From Streptococcus pseudopneumoniae (GTDB lineage Bacteria; Bacillota; Bacilli; Lactobacillales; Streptococcaceae): a stretch of 64,000 nt of DNA. The notes beneath the pieces are model-generated. The model had not been told where the DNA came from, did not search any database, and saw only the letters and a list, made by a program, of their open reading frames with translations. The stretch lies in assembly GCF_001074975.1 (NCBI RefSeq), contig NZ_JUUO01000088.1, positions 1-64,000 on the forward strand. Direction: 5' to 3'. The position numbers were made by a program, and so were the translations under genes. Position 1 is the first letter of the stretch. Every line of letters starts with the position of its first letter. Positions 27,190 through 36,293 of the stretch are shown one piece after another.

Positions 27190-30013
27190 GATGTAATTTT
27201 CCTTTCAAATACTGTCCTGTGTAGCTGGCTTCGTTGGCCGCTACTTCTTCTGGAGTTCCTGTTGCGATGATGGTTCCACCGCCGACACCGCCCTCAGGTC
27301 CCAAGTCAATAATATGGTCTGCCGTCTTGATAACATCCAGATTGTGCTCAATGACAAGAACTGTATTGCCATCATCGACAAAGCGAGCTAAAACCTTGAG
27401 CAAGCGAGCGATGTCCTCGGTATGAAGTCCTGTCGTTGGCTCGTCCAGAATGTAGAAAGATTTTCCTGTCGATCGTTTGTGGAGTTCACTAGCCAGCTTC
27501 ATACGCTGGGCTTCTCCCCCAGAAAGGGTGGTAGCTGGTTGCCCTAGCGTTACATATCCCAGTCCCACATCCTTGATGGTCTGAAGTTTGCGTTGAATCT
27601 TGGGAATGTGTTGGAAGAATTCTACCGCATCGTTGACGGTCATATCCAAGACCTGCGAGATATTTTTTTCCTTGTAGTGGACTTCTAGGGTCTCACTGTT
27701 GTAGCGGGTCCCGTGGCAGACTTCACAAGCCACGTAAACATCTGGCAAGAAGTGCATCTCAATCTTGATAATCCCGTCACCTGAGCAGGCTTCACAACGA
27801 CCACCCTTGACATTGAAACTGAAACGACCCTTCTTGTAGCCTCGAATCTTGGCTTCATTAGTCTGAGCAAAGAGGTCACGTATATCGTCAAAAACTCCTG
27901 TATAGGTAGCTGGGTTAGACCTTGGCGTTCGTCCAATTGGACTCTGGTCAATGTCAATCAAACGGTCTACATGCTCAATCCCTGTAATCGTTTTAAACTT
28001 ACCAGGTTTGTCTGAATTGCGATTGAGCTTCTGGGCAATAGCTTTTTTGAGAATGCTATTGATTAGGGTCGATTTCCCTGAGCCCGACACACCTGTAACA
28101 GCGATGAATTTTCCTAGTGGAAAGCGAGCTGTGACATTTTGCAGGTTGTTCTCACGCGCTCCTGTCACTTCGATAAAACGACCATTTCCCACACGGCGCT
28201 CGTCTGGTACTGGAATGGCACGTTTGCCTGACAAGTACTGGCCTGTGATAGACTTACTGTTACGAGCTACCTGTTTAGGCGTACCTGCCGCAACAATTTC
28301 CCCACCAAAAACACCCGCACCAGGACCAACGTCAATCAGATAATCCGCCTCACGCATGGTATCTTCATCGTGTTCTACCACGATGAGAGTATTGCCCAAA
28401 TCACGCATCTTTTTGAGACTGGCAATCAAACGGTCATTATCCCTCTGGTGAAGACCGATTGACGGCTCATCTAGAATATAAAGAACACCTGATAGGTTAG
28501 AACCAATCTGGGTTGCCAAACGAATACGCTGACTTTCCCCACCTGAAAGGGTTCCTGCTGAACGAGACAGGGTCAGATAGTTAAGCCCCACGTTATTGAG
28601 GAAAGTCAAACGGTCCTTGATTTCTTTGAGAATGGGACGAGCAATGATGGCTTCATTTTCAGACAAGGTCAGCTGGCTCACCAAGTCCAAGTGGTCTGCG
28701 ATAGACAGGTCTGAAATTTCTCCGATATGTGGTCCTTGCTCGCCACCCACACGGACAGACAAGGCCTGATCATTGAGACGATAGCCGTGACAGGTTCCAC
28801 AAGTCAGCTCATTCATGTAAAGACGCATCTGGGTGCGCGTGTAATCGCTGTTTGTCTCGTGATAGCGACGTTTGATATTATTGACAACTCCCTCAAAAGG
28901 AATATCGATATCGCGCACGCCACCAAATTCATTCTCATAGTGGAAATGGAATTCCTTACCATCTGACCCATAGAGAATCAAGTTCTTGTCTTCTTCTGCC
29001 AAGTCCTCAAAAGGCTTATCCATATCCACTCCAAAGGCCGTCATAGCCTGCTCTAGCATGTTTGGATAGTAGTTGGATGAGATAGGATTCCAAGGTGCCA
29101 GCGCCCCCTCACGTAGCGTTTTGCTGGCATCTGGCACTACCAAATCAGTATCCACCTCCAACTTGATGCCCAAGCCGTCACACTCACTACAAGAGCCAAA
29201 AGGAGCATTGAAGGAGAAGAGACGCGGCTCTAACTCTGGAACAGTAAAGCCACAAACTGGACAGGCATAATGCTCAGAGAAGAGCAACTCAGAGGCGTCC
29301 ATGGTGTCGATAATGACATAACCTTCTGCAATACGAAGGGCAGCCTCAATGGAATCAAAGAGACGACTACGAATGCCCTCCTTGATAACGATACGGTCAA
29401 CTACGACATCGATATTGTGTTGCTTACTCTTAGACAGCTCAGGCACTTCGGTCACATCATAGACTTCCCCATCCACACGGACACGGACATACCCATCTTT
29501 CTGAACCTTCTCGATAACACTCTTATGTTGGCCTTTTTTCTTACGAATGACTGGTGCTAAAATTTGTAGGCGCTGGCGTTCAGGTAACTCCAAAACCTTA
29601 TCCACGATTTGCTCCACAGAAGAAGCCTTGATAGCTCCATGCCCGTTGATACAGTAAGGCGTCCCCACACGTGCGTAGAGGAGACGCAGATAGTCATTGA
29701 TTTCAGTCGTTGTTCCCACCGTCGAGCGAGGATTTTTACTAGTCGTTTTCTGGTCGATAGAAATAGCTGGACTGAGGCCATCAATGGCATCTACATCAGG
29801 CTTCTCCATATTTCCCAAGAATTGACGAGCGTAGGCTGACAAACTCTCCACATAGCGACGTTGTCCCTCCGCATAGAGGGTATCAAAGGCCAGACTGGAT
29901 TTCCCTGAACCTGACAAACCTGTCACAACAACTAGCTTGTCTCGTGGAATCTCCACATCAATATTTTTTAAATTATGGGCACGCGCCCCATGAATGACAA
30001 TTTTATCTTGCAT
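27182..30013 (-). CDS. uvrA: Excinuclease ABC subunit A
   Basis: UvrA recognises bulky DNA lesions in nucleotide excision repair. The 943-residue product has two ABC modules with Walker A motifs [10 protein letters not shown] (about residue 31) and [10 protein letters not shown] (about residue 640). It has two LSGGE signatures and two zinc modules (CPVC...CSEC and CEAC...CEVC). The frame is open to 30046, but that ATG overlaps the TATAAT promoter box (30045-30050). I therefore used 30013, which has an AGAAAGAAC site. The satellite island begins 60 bases upstream. Confidence 0.97.
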   Translation of the reverse strand: MQDKIVIHGARAHNLKNIDVEIPRDKLVVVTGLSGSGKSSLAFDTLYAEGQRRYVESLSAYARQFLGNMEKPDVDAIDGLSPAISIDQKTTSKNPRSTVGTTTEINDYLRLLYARVGTPYCINGHGAIKASSVEQIVDKVLELPERQRLQILAPVIRKKKGQHKSVIEKVQKDGYVRVRVDGEVYDVTEVPELSKSKQHNIDVVVDRIVIKEGIRSRLFDSIEAALRIAEGYVIIDTMDASELLFSEHYACPVCGFTVPELEPRLFSFNAPFGSCSECDGLGIKLEVDTDLVVPDASKTLREGALAPWNPISSNYYPNMLEQAMTAFGVDMDKPFEDLAEEDKNLILYGSDGKEFHFHYENEFGGVRDIDIPFEGVVNNIKRRYHETNSDYTRTQMRLYMNELTCGTCHGYRLNDQALSVRVGGEQGPHIGEISDLSIADHLDLVSQLTLSENEAIIARPILKEIKDRLTFLNNVGLNYLTLSRSAGTLSGGESQRIRLATQIGSNLSGVLYILDEPSIGLHQRDNDRLIASLKKMRDLGNTLIVVEHDEDTMREADYLIDVGPGAGVFGGEIVAAGTPKQVARNSKSITGQYLSGKRAIPVPDERRVGNGRFIEVTGARENNLQNVTARFPLGKFIAVTGVSGSGKSTLINSILKKAIAQKLNRNSDKPGKFKTITGIEHVDRLIDIDQSPIGRTPRSNPATYTGVFDDIRDLFAQTNEAKIRGYKKGRFSFNVKGGRCEACSGDGIIKIEMHFLPDVYVACEVCHGTRYNSETLEVHYKEKNISQVLDMTVNDAVEFFQHIPKIQRKLQTIKDVGLGYVTLGQPATTLSGGEAQRMKLASELHKRSTGKSFYILDEPTTGLHTEDIARLLKVLARFVDDGNTVLVIEHNLDVIKTADHIIDLGPEGGVGGGTIIATGTPEEVAANEASYTGQYLKGKLHHE

Positions 30014-30044
30014 CTTTGTTCTTTCTAGTCCATTATTGCTTACC

Positions 30045-30053
30045 ATTATACCA
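30045..30053 (-). promoter_or_regulatory. uvrA promoter (extended -10)
   Basis: TGGTATAAT on the minus strand, about 30 bases before the uvrA start. No good -35 box is seen, as is common for extended -10 promoters in streptococci. Confidence 0.65.
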
Positions 30054-30076
30054 AAAAAAGTGAGATTCTATTACCC

Positions 30077-30100
30077 AAAAGGCTGAATTTGTAGTATAAT
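30077..30100. mobile_element. attL: attL of the satellite island
   Basis: A 24-base segment ending in the 13-base core TTTGTAGTATAAT matches 40586-40609 at 22 of 24 positions. It marks the left border beside uvrA. Confidence 0.8.
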
Positions 30101-30203
30101 CAAGAACTGCTTGTTTTATGTTTCTTTAGAGCTTCCTAACCCTTATATCACGCGCTTTTTAATAAAAATTACTAACATTACTATTTACTACTTGCTCCCC
30201 TAA

Positions 30204-30225
30204 AGTACGCAAAAAGGGGAGCAAA
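30204..30225. repeat. Inverted GGGGAGC arm-type repeats, left end
   Basis: GCTCCCCT and AGGGGAGC face each other here (about 30192-30223 with the spacer). Two direct copies of GGGGAGCAAA lie right after int at 40496-40516. The same word at both island ends suggests integrase arm-binding sites. The left pair could also form a hairpin. Confidence 0.5.
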
Positions 30226-30314
30226 AAAGCCCTCGAAAGGGCTAGGATTTGATGAGTTCAGCAGGCAAGAAACTAGCACGGTCAAACGTGCTTTTTTTAT
30301 TGCTAGTTGCTGAT
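30222..30314 (-). ncRNA. Candidate small RNA at the left end of the island
   Basis: An extended -10 TGGTATAAT (minus strand, 30321-30329) is followed by about 92 bases without an ORF. They end in a perfect terminator AGCCCT-TTCG-AGGGCT plus TTTTTT (30223-30243). An internal hairpin AGCACG/CGTGCT is present (30275-30292). It contains CTTGCCTGCTG, shared with two other island sites. Expression is unproven. Confidence 0.5.
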
Positions 30315-30480
30315 AGGTATATTATACCATGAAGCGCGTGGTTTATAAGATTATGACCTCACAAAAGCCCCCAGATTCGTTTCTGAGAGCTTCTAGTTTA
30401 TCCATGGTGTTTTAGTTGTCCAGTACGAAACCAAGTGAAATAGGGGCGAATATGAAGCCTACGCCTACATTTGCCAACAT

Positions 30481-30615
30481 TTACGCTTCTAATTCTTGTA
30501 GTAAGGTTAAATCTAAACCATCAAGGTCAACATCTATTTCAAAATCCATGTTTAAATCTATCTCCATACCCTCTAATTGGATATTCTCCAAATCAATCAA
30601 AAAATCTTCAATCAT
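30481..30615 (-). CDS. 44-residue acidic protein without basic residues
   Basis: The ORF starts MIEDFLIDLENIQLEGMEID and has 15 Asp/Glu and no Lys, Arg or His. A GAGGGGGG ribosome binding site lies six bases before the start. It is the last gene of the minus-strand late region, after the ArpU-like gene. No domain was recognised. The composition recalls DNA-mimic or protein-binding inhibitors, but that is speculation. Confidence 0.65.
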   Translation of the reverse strand: MIEDFLIDLENIQLEGMEIDLNMDFEIDVDLDGLDLTLLQELEA

Positions 30616-30668
30616 TTCATCCCCCCTCACTTAAATCTCAACATTTCTCAACAAAACACCACAAATGC

Positions 30669-31061
30669 CTACTTATATGCTTCTAGCTCTCCGTTCTGGT
30701 GGATTCTCGCAAAGTTTAAGACGGCTATCTGTTTATATCGGTGGTAGCTAGTGGATTTTGTCCCAGCAATTTCTAAACATTCGCTTACTGTTTTCTTCCT
30801 CATGTAGCAATAATGGATAATAAAGTATTTTCTGGCTCGCTTGTTCTCTATGCCATTGATGTCTTGGGCGAATATTTCCAACCCCTCACGGATTGCTTTT
30901 TCATGCTCACCGCTCAAATTCCACTGATCAGGTAAGACAAGTTCCCAAGCCTCTTCATCTATCGTAACTTGGTTTTCACTCCCTGCCATCCTCTGGAATC
31001 TCAGAAAGTAAGTCATCCGCTCTCTGACGTTCATCATCGTTTTAAACTTATCCAGCTCCAT
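30669..31061 (-). CDS. ArpU-like phage late transcription regulator
   Basis: The 130-residue protein has a C-terminal helix-turn-helix-like segment (RKKTVSECLEIAGTKSTSYHRYKQIAV). It lies at the late end of the island behind a DUF1492 protein, the usual place of ArpU-type regulators in streptococcal phages and PICIs. It overlaps the preceding gene by one base. Family assignment is tentative. Confidence 0.6.
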   Translation of the reverse strand: MELDKFKTMMNVRERMTYFLRFQRMAGSENQVTIDEEAWELVLPDQWNLSGEHEKAIREGLEIFAQDINGIENKRARKYFIIHYCYMRKKTVSECLEIAGTKSTSYHRYKQIAVLNFARIHQNGELEAYK

Positions 31062-31480
31062 TAGTTCGCTCCTTCCACCTTGCTCAAGTGTTCTATAGCT
31101 TCCTGCTTTACTCGATATACTGTAGTCTTTGATTTATCTATTTCCTCAGCAACCTGCCAAGCGTCTAGATTATTCAAATAAAAAAGTCTTAGAACAGAAC
31201 GCTCAAGCGGATTGACCAACTTATCAATCAGCCTAGATATTTCCGTTCTCTCTTCAGTAAGTCGCTCAATCCTCTGAAGCGTATCCTCTTTTAGTTTTAG
31301 AACACTTATAAGATTGTTCTCTGTCTTGTTCTCTCTGCTTGCCTGTACCCTGCTATGGCTTAGTGTTGGCTTTTTGATAATACCACCTTCCAGGGCCTCC
31401 AATTCCAAATATAAGCCTTTGATTTCCTTGCTTATCCACTTAACGCCCTCTAGTTTTTCTTTTACCCGCTCTGGTGTCAT
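31061..31480 (-). CDS. DUF1492 / sigma-like phage regulator
   Basis: The 139-residue protein starts MTPERVKEKLEGVKW and has a coiled-coil-like middle. It ends with a sigma-region-4-like helix-turn-helix (LNNLDAWQVAEEIDKSKTTVYRV...EHLSKVEG). This is the DUF1492 pattern of streptococcal prophages. The frame is open upstream to 31603, but that part does not look coded. The start at 31480 follows GAGGAGGCCGAGG. Confidence 0.72.
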   Translation of the reverse strand: MTPERVKEKLEGVKWISKEIKGLYLELEALEGGIIKKPTLSHSRVQASRENKTENNLISVLKLKEDTLQRIERLTEERTEISRLIDKLVNPLERSVLRLFYLNNLDAWQVAEEIDKSKTTVYRVKQEAIEHLSKVEGAN

Positions 31481-31787
31481 ACCTCGGCCTCCTCTATGAT
31501 ATAATATTTTTATCGGATATATCACAAAGGAGTCAGCCCTGTGCTGGCTTTTTTTGCATTTTCTCGGCGTTCGCTCGGAGTTCAACACACATAACCCTGC
31601 CATTTGTCAGGCATATTTACTGCCACTACCTAACCAAAACCTTACCATTTTTTGGAACGCTTACCGCACCCTTTTTTGGAACGCTCTACTTACTTAAATC
31701 CTTGATATATCTAGCTTTTTTAACATTCAAACCGTCTAATATGTAGTATTTGTTTGTTTTGTAAATTGCACACTACTTCATATTGTC
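31481..31787. other. Intergenic region with tandem repeats, no gene
   Basis: The 307 bases hold a plus-strand terminator-like hairpin near 31532-31555 (AGTCAGC/GCTGGCT plus T-run). They also hold a 24-base tandem repeat whose shared core TTTTTTGGAACGCT is at 31648-31661 and 31672-31685. The minus-strand promoter of the late genes is probably here. No ORF with a ribosome binding site was seen. Confidence 0.55.
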
Positions 31788-32291
31788 TCACAATCTCGAA
31801 CCATTCAGCCAAAATCTATCCCCTTTTTCAATATACTTCAAAAACTTCTTATAGTGCTTATGATACCTGTCACGTTTCATATACCTTGGTCTTTCAGGGA
31901 AACCATCAAACATATATCCACCACGTCTAGGACTCCACCCTGGTTCTACCTTTCTGGCTTCTTTTAGCGCAAGCTCCCAGTAGTATTGGCAATCCGTTTT
32001 ACTACGGTTCAGGGTGTGCTTGTGGATATCTAGACAAGTACCGCAACTAAAATACAAATACCGTTTATAAAGCAACCTGCACCGTCTACCACAATCAGGG
32101 CAAAGAAAGAAATATCGATTACCTCCCTTAGTTCCTGCTATTCTGTCTAATTCAAATGACTCTCCACCAAAATCAATCATTAAATTATCCAAATCAATCT
32201 CTAAACGTTGACCGTCCAACTCTGCTATACCCTTAGATATTCCTCTCAGCTTCATTGGTTTAGTGATTGTTTCTATTGCTAACTGCTTCAT
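31788..32291 (-). CDS. Zinc-ribbon-like island protein
   Basis: The 167-residue product has a central cysteine cluster CPDCGRRC...CGTC that fits a zinc ribbon, followed by a basic aromatic-rich tail (ERPRYMKRDRYHKHYKKF). Nucleic-acid binding is likely. I recognise no named family. It stands alone between two terminator-like gaps. Confidence 0.65.
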   Translation of the reverse strand: MKQLAIETITKPMKLRGISKGIAELDGQRLEIDLDNLMIDFGGESFELDRIAGTKGGNRYFFLCPDCGRRCRLLYKRYLYFSCGTCLDIHKHTLNRSKTDCQYYWELALKEARKVEPGWSPRRGGYMFDGFPERPRYMKRDRYHKHYKKFLKYIEKGDRFWLNGSRL

Positions 32292-32347
32292 TATTTCCCC
32301 CTATATGGAAAAACCCAAATTGATTGGGTTCAGTAGTAGTGAAAGCA

Positions 32348-32372
32348 CAAAAAGAGGCAATGCCCCTTTGAT
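32348..32372 (-). terminator. Terminator after the 152-residue island gene
   Basis: AAAGGGGC and GCCTCTTT form a stem with loop ATT, followed by TTTGTGCTTTC on the minus strand, directly after the 32374 stop codon. Confidence 0.65.
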
Positions 32373-32373
32373 A

Positions 32374-32832
32374 CTATTCTTCACTGAGTAAGCCACTTAC
32401 TACCACATCACGGACAAATTGAGCTTGTTTTTCTTTGGGTAGTTGCAAAGCTTCAAGTAAAGACTCTAGAACTTGCTTGTCAGTTCCTGCAATCAACTTC
32501 TTAATGATATTCTGGAATTGTCCTTCCAAGTACTCGCAAAAATGTATCCGCTGTGCTTGTGTCGGCTGCACTGGTACTGGTGAACTATCTGCAATCAGCA
32601 AGAAGCAGGCTTCCGCGATTTGGGCGAATAACTTTGCACGCGCTTCAGGGTGTCTGTATAACTCATAGGCATTTATGCTGGTGTCTTCCGTCCGGAGCTT
32701 CTCACCTAGTTCAATCAGTTTAGGCGTATCTTCAAGACATACTGGTGTAGCATCCGCCATAAAATCGTCACGTTTGCGATTGAGTTCCTCCAGTTCCTGA
32801 TCTGCCTGTTCAAAGTATGCTGGTTCTATCAT
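32374..32832 (-). CDS. Hypothetical island protein
   Basis: The 152-residue acidic, mostly helical protein has no recognised motif. It lies downstream of the DnaC-like gene in the replication operon, with an AGGAGAAAGCCCC site. It ends the operon before a terminator. Such a position could fit a packaging-interference or capsid-related accessory protein, but nothing in the sequence shows this. Confidence 0.6.
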   Translation of the reverse strand: MIEPAYFEQADQELEELNRKRDDFMADATPVCLEDTPKLIELGEKLRTEDTSINAYELYRHPEARAKLFAQIAEACFLLIADSSPVPVQPTQAQRIHFCEYLEGQFQNIIKKLIAGTDKQVLESLLEALQLPKEKQAQFVRDVVVSGLLSEE

Positions 32833-32857
32833 GGGGCTTTCTCCTTTCTTTATTTGG

Positions 32858-33682
32858 TTAAAAATTGCGCTTCATCCTCTTATCTTTAATGTCTGTAATA
32901 ATAAATACGTTCCCCTCTGATTGTTTTCCAATGCGACTGACTAGCTTATCATTATAGATTCTGGCCAGCTCTTTTCCGTTGTGATTGGTGTTGATGATAG
33001 TTGTGTCTCGCTTATCAAAAATCTTGAAAAGAAAGGCCTGTACCCAATTATTAGCTTCATTTTTTTGGTTGTTCATAACGCTTTCTGTTCCTAAATCATC
33101 AATAAAGAGATAGTCAACCTCAGTCAGCAACTTCAAGGCGTCATACTCTGTAAAATCACTCTGTCTATACTGCCAACCTGACTGAATGCGCGTGATAATC
33201 TCAGTAATACTGACAAAAAGCACACTCTTAGGCTCATTCCTAGACTTATAGCCCTCGTTAATGGCTTTGGCCATAGAATAGCATAAATGACTTTTGCCCG
33301 TACCTGGATTGCCCATAATTAGCGTGTTTCCTGTCATACCGTTTAGGTACTCCTTAGCTTGTTTGATAGCAAACTCCTTGGCCTCGTGTTCCTCTTTTGT
33401 CTCGGCTTTGAAAGTGCTAAAAGAGGCCTCTCTCAGCTCATTTGATACCGTACTTTCACGCGCTAGCACATCATAGGTTGAAGAGTCCAGATCATGGCCC
33501 AGGGCTTTTTCTATGCCCTCTAGCTCCGTCTGTTTGATGTTCTCCCTAGTACATTCCATGCAGTAGGGTGATGTATAACCATCTGGCTTTTTGAATTGTA
33601 CTAGGTTAATCTGATGGGTTGGGCAAAGCTCATCAGTGACCTTTATTTTTTCATTGAGCTGGTCTGTATTCAGTAATTCCAT
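32858..33682 (-). CDS. DnaC-like helicase loader ATPase
   Basis: The 274-residue AAA+ protein should load the replicative helicase onto the island origin. It has an N-terminal CxxH...CxxC zinc-like site (CPTHQINLVQFKKPDGY... CMEC). It also has Walker A GNPGTGKSHL (about residue 121), Walker B YLFIDDLGTE, and a sensor region IINTNHNGKEL. It is paired with the DnaD-like initiator directly upstream, as in phage replication modules. Confidence 0.88.
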   Translation of the reverse strand: MELLNTDQLNEKIKVTDELCPTHQINLVQFKKPDGYTSPYCMECTRENIKQTELEGIEKALGHDLDSSTYDVLARESTVSNELREASFSTFKAETKEEHEAKEFAIKQAKEYLNGMTGNTLIMGNPGTGKSHLCYSMAKAINEGYKSRNEPKSVLFVSITEIITRIQSGWQYRQSDFTEYDALKLLTEVDYLFIDDLGTESVMNNQKNEANNWVQAFLFKIFDKRDTTIINTNHNGKELARIYNDKLVSRIGKQSEGNVFIITDIKDKRMKRNF

Positions 33683-33697
33683 TGTTTCTCCTCTCCG

Positions 33698-34495
33698 TCA
33701 GTAGATAAACGGATCTTGAATATCATCGTCAGACTGACCTTGTTTCTTTTGCTGAAACAGTCTCTGTTCATCTTCGACTTGTACCATGGTTCTAATACCA
33801 TTCTGTCTCCAGTTCTTGAGTATTGAATTGATATAGCTAAAAGATCGCTTGCCGTTATCTGCAGCCTTGTCTATAGCAATCTTGATAACCTCTAGCTCCA
33901 TACCGTCAAGAGTGAGATAGTCAGTCAGTATTTGATATTGTTGCCCATCCATAACCCCTATACGCTTTTGGTAATAGTTAGAGATTTCAGCAGTAGGAGC
34001 AGAAGAAGTTTTTTTCTCTATCTCTTCTTCTATCTCTATCTCTTTTTCTTTCTCTATCTCTGTCTTACATGTAGTTAACAATGTAAGATTGTCAGATGAC
34101 ATTGTAAGATTTTCCTTTTGTTCTCGTTGCTGTTTCCGATATTCTCGCATGTATGCTGCTTGGTTGGTTTCCTGCTGTACCAAGGCTTTTGCCTGCGGTA
34201 GTTCTGCGTTTTTATCTTCATCAACTTGTATTAGACCACACTTAGTAAAGTATGCCATGGTCATATCTATATCATCTTCCGATACGTCTAATTTTAGGGC
34301 TAACTCTTCCTTGAGATTGTCAAAGTAACCCTCATAGTATAAAATACAGTCACTTTCTAAGCTCTCTAGCATGAGCCTAATATAAATCACCGTCATAGTG
34401 TACCCACCAGGTACCGTTTTTAGTCTCTTGATAAAAATATTATCAAAAAATTTCTTATCAATTTTTAGCCAAAAATATATTTTAGTTTTTGCCAT
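33698..34495 (-). CDS. Replisome organizer with DnaD-like domain
   Basis: The 265-residue protein has the N-terminal phage replisome-organizer winged helix (KIYFWLKIDKKFFDNIFIKRL). A low-complexity Glu/Ile/Lys linker is encoded at about 34017-34065. A C-terminal DnaD-like segment contains SFSYINSILKNWRQNGIRT. It is probably the origin-binding initiator. It overlaps the upstream regulator gene by 14 bases. Confidence 0.82.
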   Translation of the reverse strand: MAKTKIYFWLKIDKKFFDNIFIKRLKTVPGGYTMTVIYIRLMLESLESDCILYYEGYFDNLKEELALKLDVSEDDIDMTMAYFTKCGLIQVDEDKNAELPQAKALVQQETNQAAYMREYRKQQREQKENLTMSSDNLTLLTTCKTEIEKEKEIEIEEEIEKKTSSAPTAEISNYYQKRIGVMDGQQYQILTDYLTLDGMELEVIKIAIDKAADNGKRSFSYINSILKNWRQNGIRTMVQVEDEQRLFQQKKQGQSDDDIQDPFIY

Positions 34496-34763
34496 TCTCC
34501 ACCCCCATAAACTTCCAGATGTCCGTAACTTTGTAATAGATTTTCCTAGTATCTTCTAGTGGGGGCTGGTATCGTCTTAGCCCTGCTTTTTCCCACTTTT
34601 GGAGTGTCATGTATTTTATATCTAACTCGTCCATGACTTCCTGGGCTGATATTAAGCCTGTCAGTCGTGGTTTGACTGTATCACGCGCTTCAAGGTATCT
34701 TTCCACTACCTCCAGAATGCCATGCGCTAGATCTTGCTCGCTTTCTCGGCTTAGGCTAAACAT
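34482..34763 (-). CDS. MerR-type helix-turn-helix protein
   Basis: The 93-residue protein has a MerR/excisionase-like winged helix: ISAQEVMDELDIKYMTLQKW followed by EKAGLRRYQPP and a wing. It may be the excisionase or a promoter regulator of the replication module. It overlaps both neighbours by 8-14 bases, so it is clearly part of the operon. Confidence 0.7.
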   Translation of the reverse strand: MFSLSRESEQDLAHGILEVVERYLEARDTVKPRLTGLISAQEVMDELDIKYMTLQKWEKAGLRRYQPPLEDTRKIYYKVTDIWKFMGVENGKN

Positions 34764-35097
34764 ATCCGCCCACCTCCTTCAAGGTTTCTTTGTAACTTTC
34801 TAGGTCGCTGTTCATCAACACCGCTAGGCGCTTTTCTTCTTCTCGTATCTGATTGTAAAATGTTTTTGCACCGTCCAGTAGCTCCTCTTTGTTAGCTGGG
34901 ATAAAATATCCTCTAAATGTCCCATGGCGAACCCCAACAATAGGAACACTATGGCGCGTGATTAGACGGCTGATAATATCTTGCACGGTTCTTTCTGCTA
35001 GCTTAGTGATCAGGCTGATTTCTGCCCCTGTTATGGAGTTCTCAGCCCCTATCTTGATTAGTCTTAATACTCTCTTATCATTCTCTGATAGGCTCAT
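34756..35097 (-). CDS. Helix-turn-helix DNA-binding protein
   Basis: The 113-residue product has a winged-helix-like N-terminus (ITGAEISLITKLAERTVQDIISRL) and a C-terminal helix. A regulatory role in island replication or transfer is likely. The gene overlaps the next upstream gene by 20 bases. Confidence 0.65.
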   Translation of the reverse strand: MSLSENDKRVLRLIKIGAENSITGAEISLITKLAERTVQDIISRLITRHSVPIVGVRHGTFRGYFIPANKEELLDGAKTFYNQIREEEKRLAVLMNSDLESYKETLKEVGGYV

Positions 35098-35371
35098 TCA
35101 GTTCCTCCTCTCCTTTGCTTTTATTCACAAAGGTTATTTGTCCGCTCGCTCCCCCTTGCAAAATATCTTTTTGAGTTTCTATGATTGTATCCAAGGTTTT
35201 CAAAATAGCTGTCTTAGTCTCTAAATCAAACGCTTGTTTTGTCAACAAGCCCATAGTTACAGCTAACTTTGTTGCATTGTCCATACACGTAGCTAGAAAA
35301 ATCTCTTTAGTAAAATAAGGTTCATCTGGTATTTTTTCACTATCAAGGTATATCTTCACTATGTAACTCAT
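35078..35371 (-). CDS. Hypothetical island protein
   Basis: A 97-residue soluble protein begins MSYIVKIYLDSEKIPDEPYF. No domain was recognised. Small proteins of this kind occur in the early region of streptococcal satellites. It overlaps the gene upstream by four bases, and this tight packing supports it as real. Confidence 0.6.
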   Translation of the reverse strand: MSYIVKIYLDSEKIPDEPYFTKEIFLATCMDNATKLAVTMGLLTKQAFDLETKTAILKTLDTIIETQKDILQGGASGQITFVNKSKGEEELNEPIRE

Positions 35372-35583
35372 TTCATCCCTCCGTAAACTCTTACCCCTGC
35401 AAGCTGGATATATCGCCCATATTCAGGGTTTAAATCCTCGCTAGGTGTTTCTATCGTCTGTTGGTTTTCTCGCTCAAATTGGGCGCTTTTTTTGCGGTCT
35501 AGGTGGTTTATATAAAGCAGTAAGCCAATCAATACCACCATAGAGACAACCGCTTGTGTATTGGTCAAATCTAATTCATTCAT
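35368..35583 (-). CDS. Small single-pass membrane protein
   Basis: The 71-residue product has one membrane helix (VVSMVVLIGLLLYI, about residues 12-26) followed by a charged tail (HLDRKKSAQFERENQQ). Function unknown. It starts two bases before the stop codon of the 34-residue ORF. Confidence 0.6.
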   Translation of the reverse strand: MNELDLTNTQAVVSMVVLIGLLLYINHLDRKKSAQFERENQQTIETPSEDLNPEYGRYIQLAGVRVYGGMK

Positions 35584-35584
35584 G

Positions 35585-35689
35585 TCATGCCCTCGCTTTG
35601 TAATTCTTGATATAGTCCACTTGTTTAGGTTGTTCCATATTCAGCAAGTCGTCTTCGGCTTGTGCCATTTCTTTAATATCTTTAGTCAT
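35585..35689 (-). CDS. 34-residue island ORF
   Basis: The short ORF begins MTKDIKEMAQAEDDLL and ends KNYKARA. A GGAGGCATACC site precedes the start, and the start overlaps the stop of the upstream gene (ATGA-type). No domain was recognised. Its place in a chain of overlapping genes supports it. Confidence 0.55.
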   Translation of the reverse strand: MTKDIKEMAQAEDDLLNMEQPKQVDYIKNYKARA

Positions 35690-35975
35690 GGTATGCCTCC
35701 AGCTCTTTAGCGTCGTCATTGTTCAAAAGCAAAAAGGCTATTTCATTTAGACGATCGTATAGCTTTTCATTCTGGGCGTATGCTGTATCAGTGTATTTTT
35801 TAGCAAGCCATAAGAACATGGTTGTATCTTTCTGTAGTGCAAACTCAAGCCCTTCAAGAGCTAGGTTATTCATTTCTAAAACATTCATGATGTCGGTTAA
35901 TTCGTTCCCTAATTCTGCTAGTTTCTTAGCCGATAATAGAACTTGTTGGCTTGATGTTGCTTTTTTTGTTGTCAT
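35682..35975 (-). CDS. Hypothetical helical island protein
   Basis: A 97-residue, probably all-helical protein starts MTTKKATSSQQVLLSAKKLAE. It is the first gene of the long minus-strand operon running to 32374. No family was recognised. Confidence 0.6.
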   Translation of the reverse strand: MTTKKATSSQQVLLSAKKLAELGNELTDIMNVLEMNNLALEGLEFALQKDTTMFLWLAKKYTDTAYAQNEKLYDRLNEIAFLLLNNDDAKELEAYHD

Positions 35976-36116
35976 GTTTTTTACCTCTTTTTCTATCTTT
36001 TTATACTTGCAACGATGGCTTTTTAATACTTTTTTTCTTGCCTACAGCCCCACGCTCAGACTCGCCAAATTGAAAGCGTGAGAAAGTACCAGTTTTAAGA
36101 GTTGGCGCTCTCCGTA

Positions 36117-36293
36117 TGGTCAAATTGCCCTAAATATGCTATAATCTAGGTATAAATCTTTACTAAAACCTCTTTGATAATAGCTTGCCTGCTTTTTGTT
36201 AAATTCGTTTTAGTGTTAGTGTGAAAGGCTTTGCTGATTGGTCTCGGTAAGCCTTTTTTGTTGCTCTCACGCGCTTCTTTGGCGTGTTTTTTT
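36117..36293 (+). ncRNA. Candidate plus-strand small RNA with two terminators
   Basis: A promoter with -35 TGGTCA (36117-36122), 17-base spacer and extended -10 TGCTATAAT (36138-36145) faces right. No ORF follows. Two strong terminators come next: AAAGGCTT/AAGCCTTT plus TTTT (36224-36259) and CACGC/GCGTG plus seven T (36268-36293). The predicted RNA of about 110-140 bases runs against the end of rha. It contains a 29-base repeat shared with the int leader. Confidence 0.5.
36165..36193 (+). repeat. 29-base direct repeat, copy 1
   Basis: This segment matches 39272-39300 at 27 of 29 positions; the core words are TTTGATAAT and GCTTGCCTGCT. The two copies bracket the rha-cro-cI-rhuM control module. 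Confidence 0.7.

Noticed and set aside
30013-30046. Longer uvrA start at 30046
   Set aside because: That ATG overlaps the TATAAT promoter box, and the family start with a ribosome binding site is at 30013.
30416-30686. Plus-strand ORFs of about 70 codons at the left of the island
   Set aside because: They are antisense shadows of the acidic 44-residue ORF and of the ArpU-like gene end, without ribosome binding sites.
34017-34065. Short repeated CTATCTCT-like motif as a regulatory repeat
   Set aside because: It lies inside the replisome-organizer gene and encodes a Glu/Ile/Lys-rich linker.
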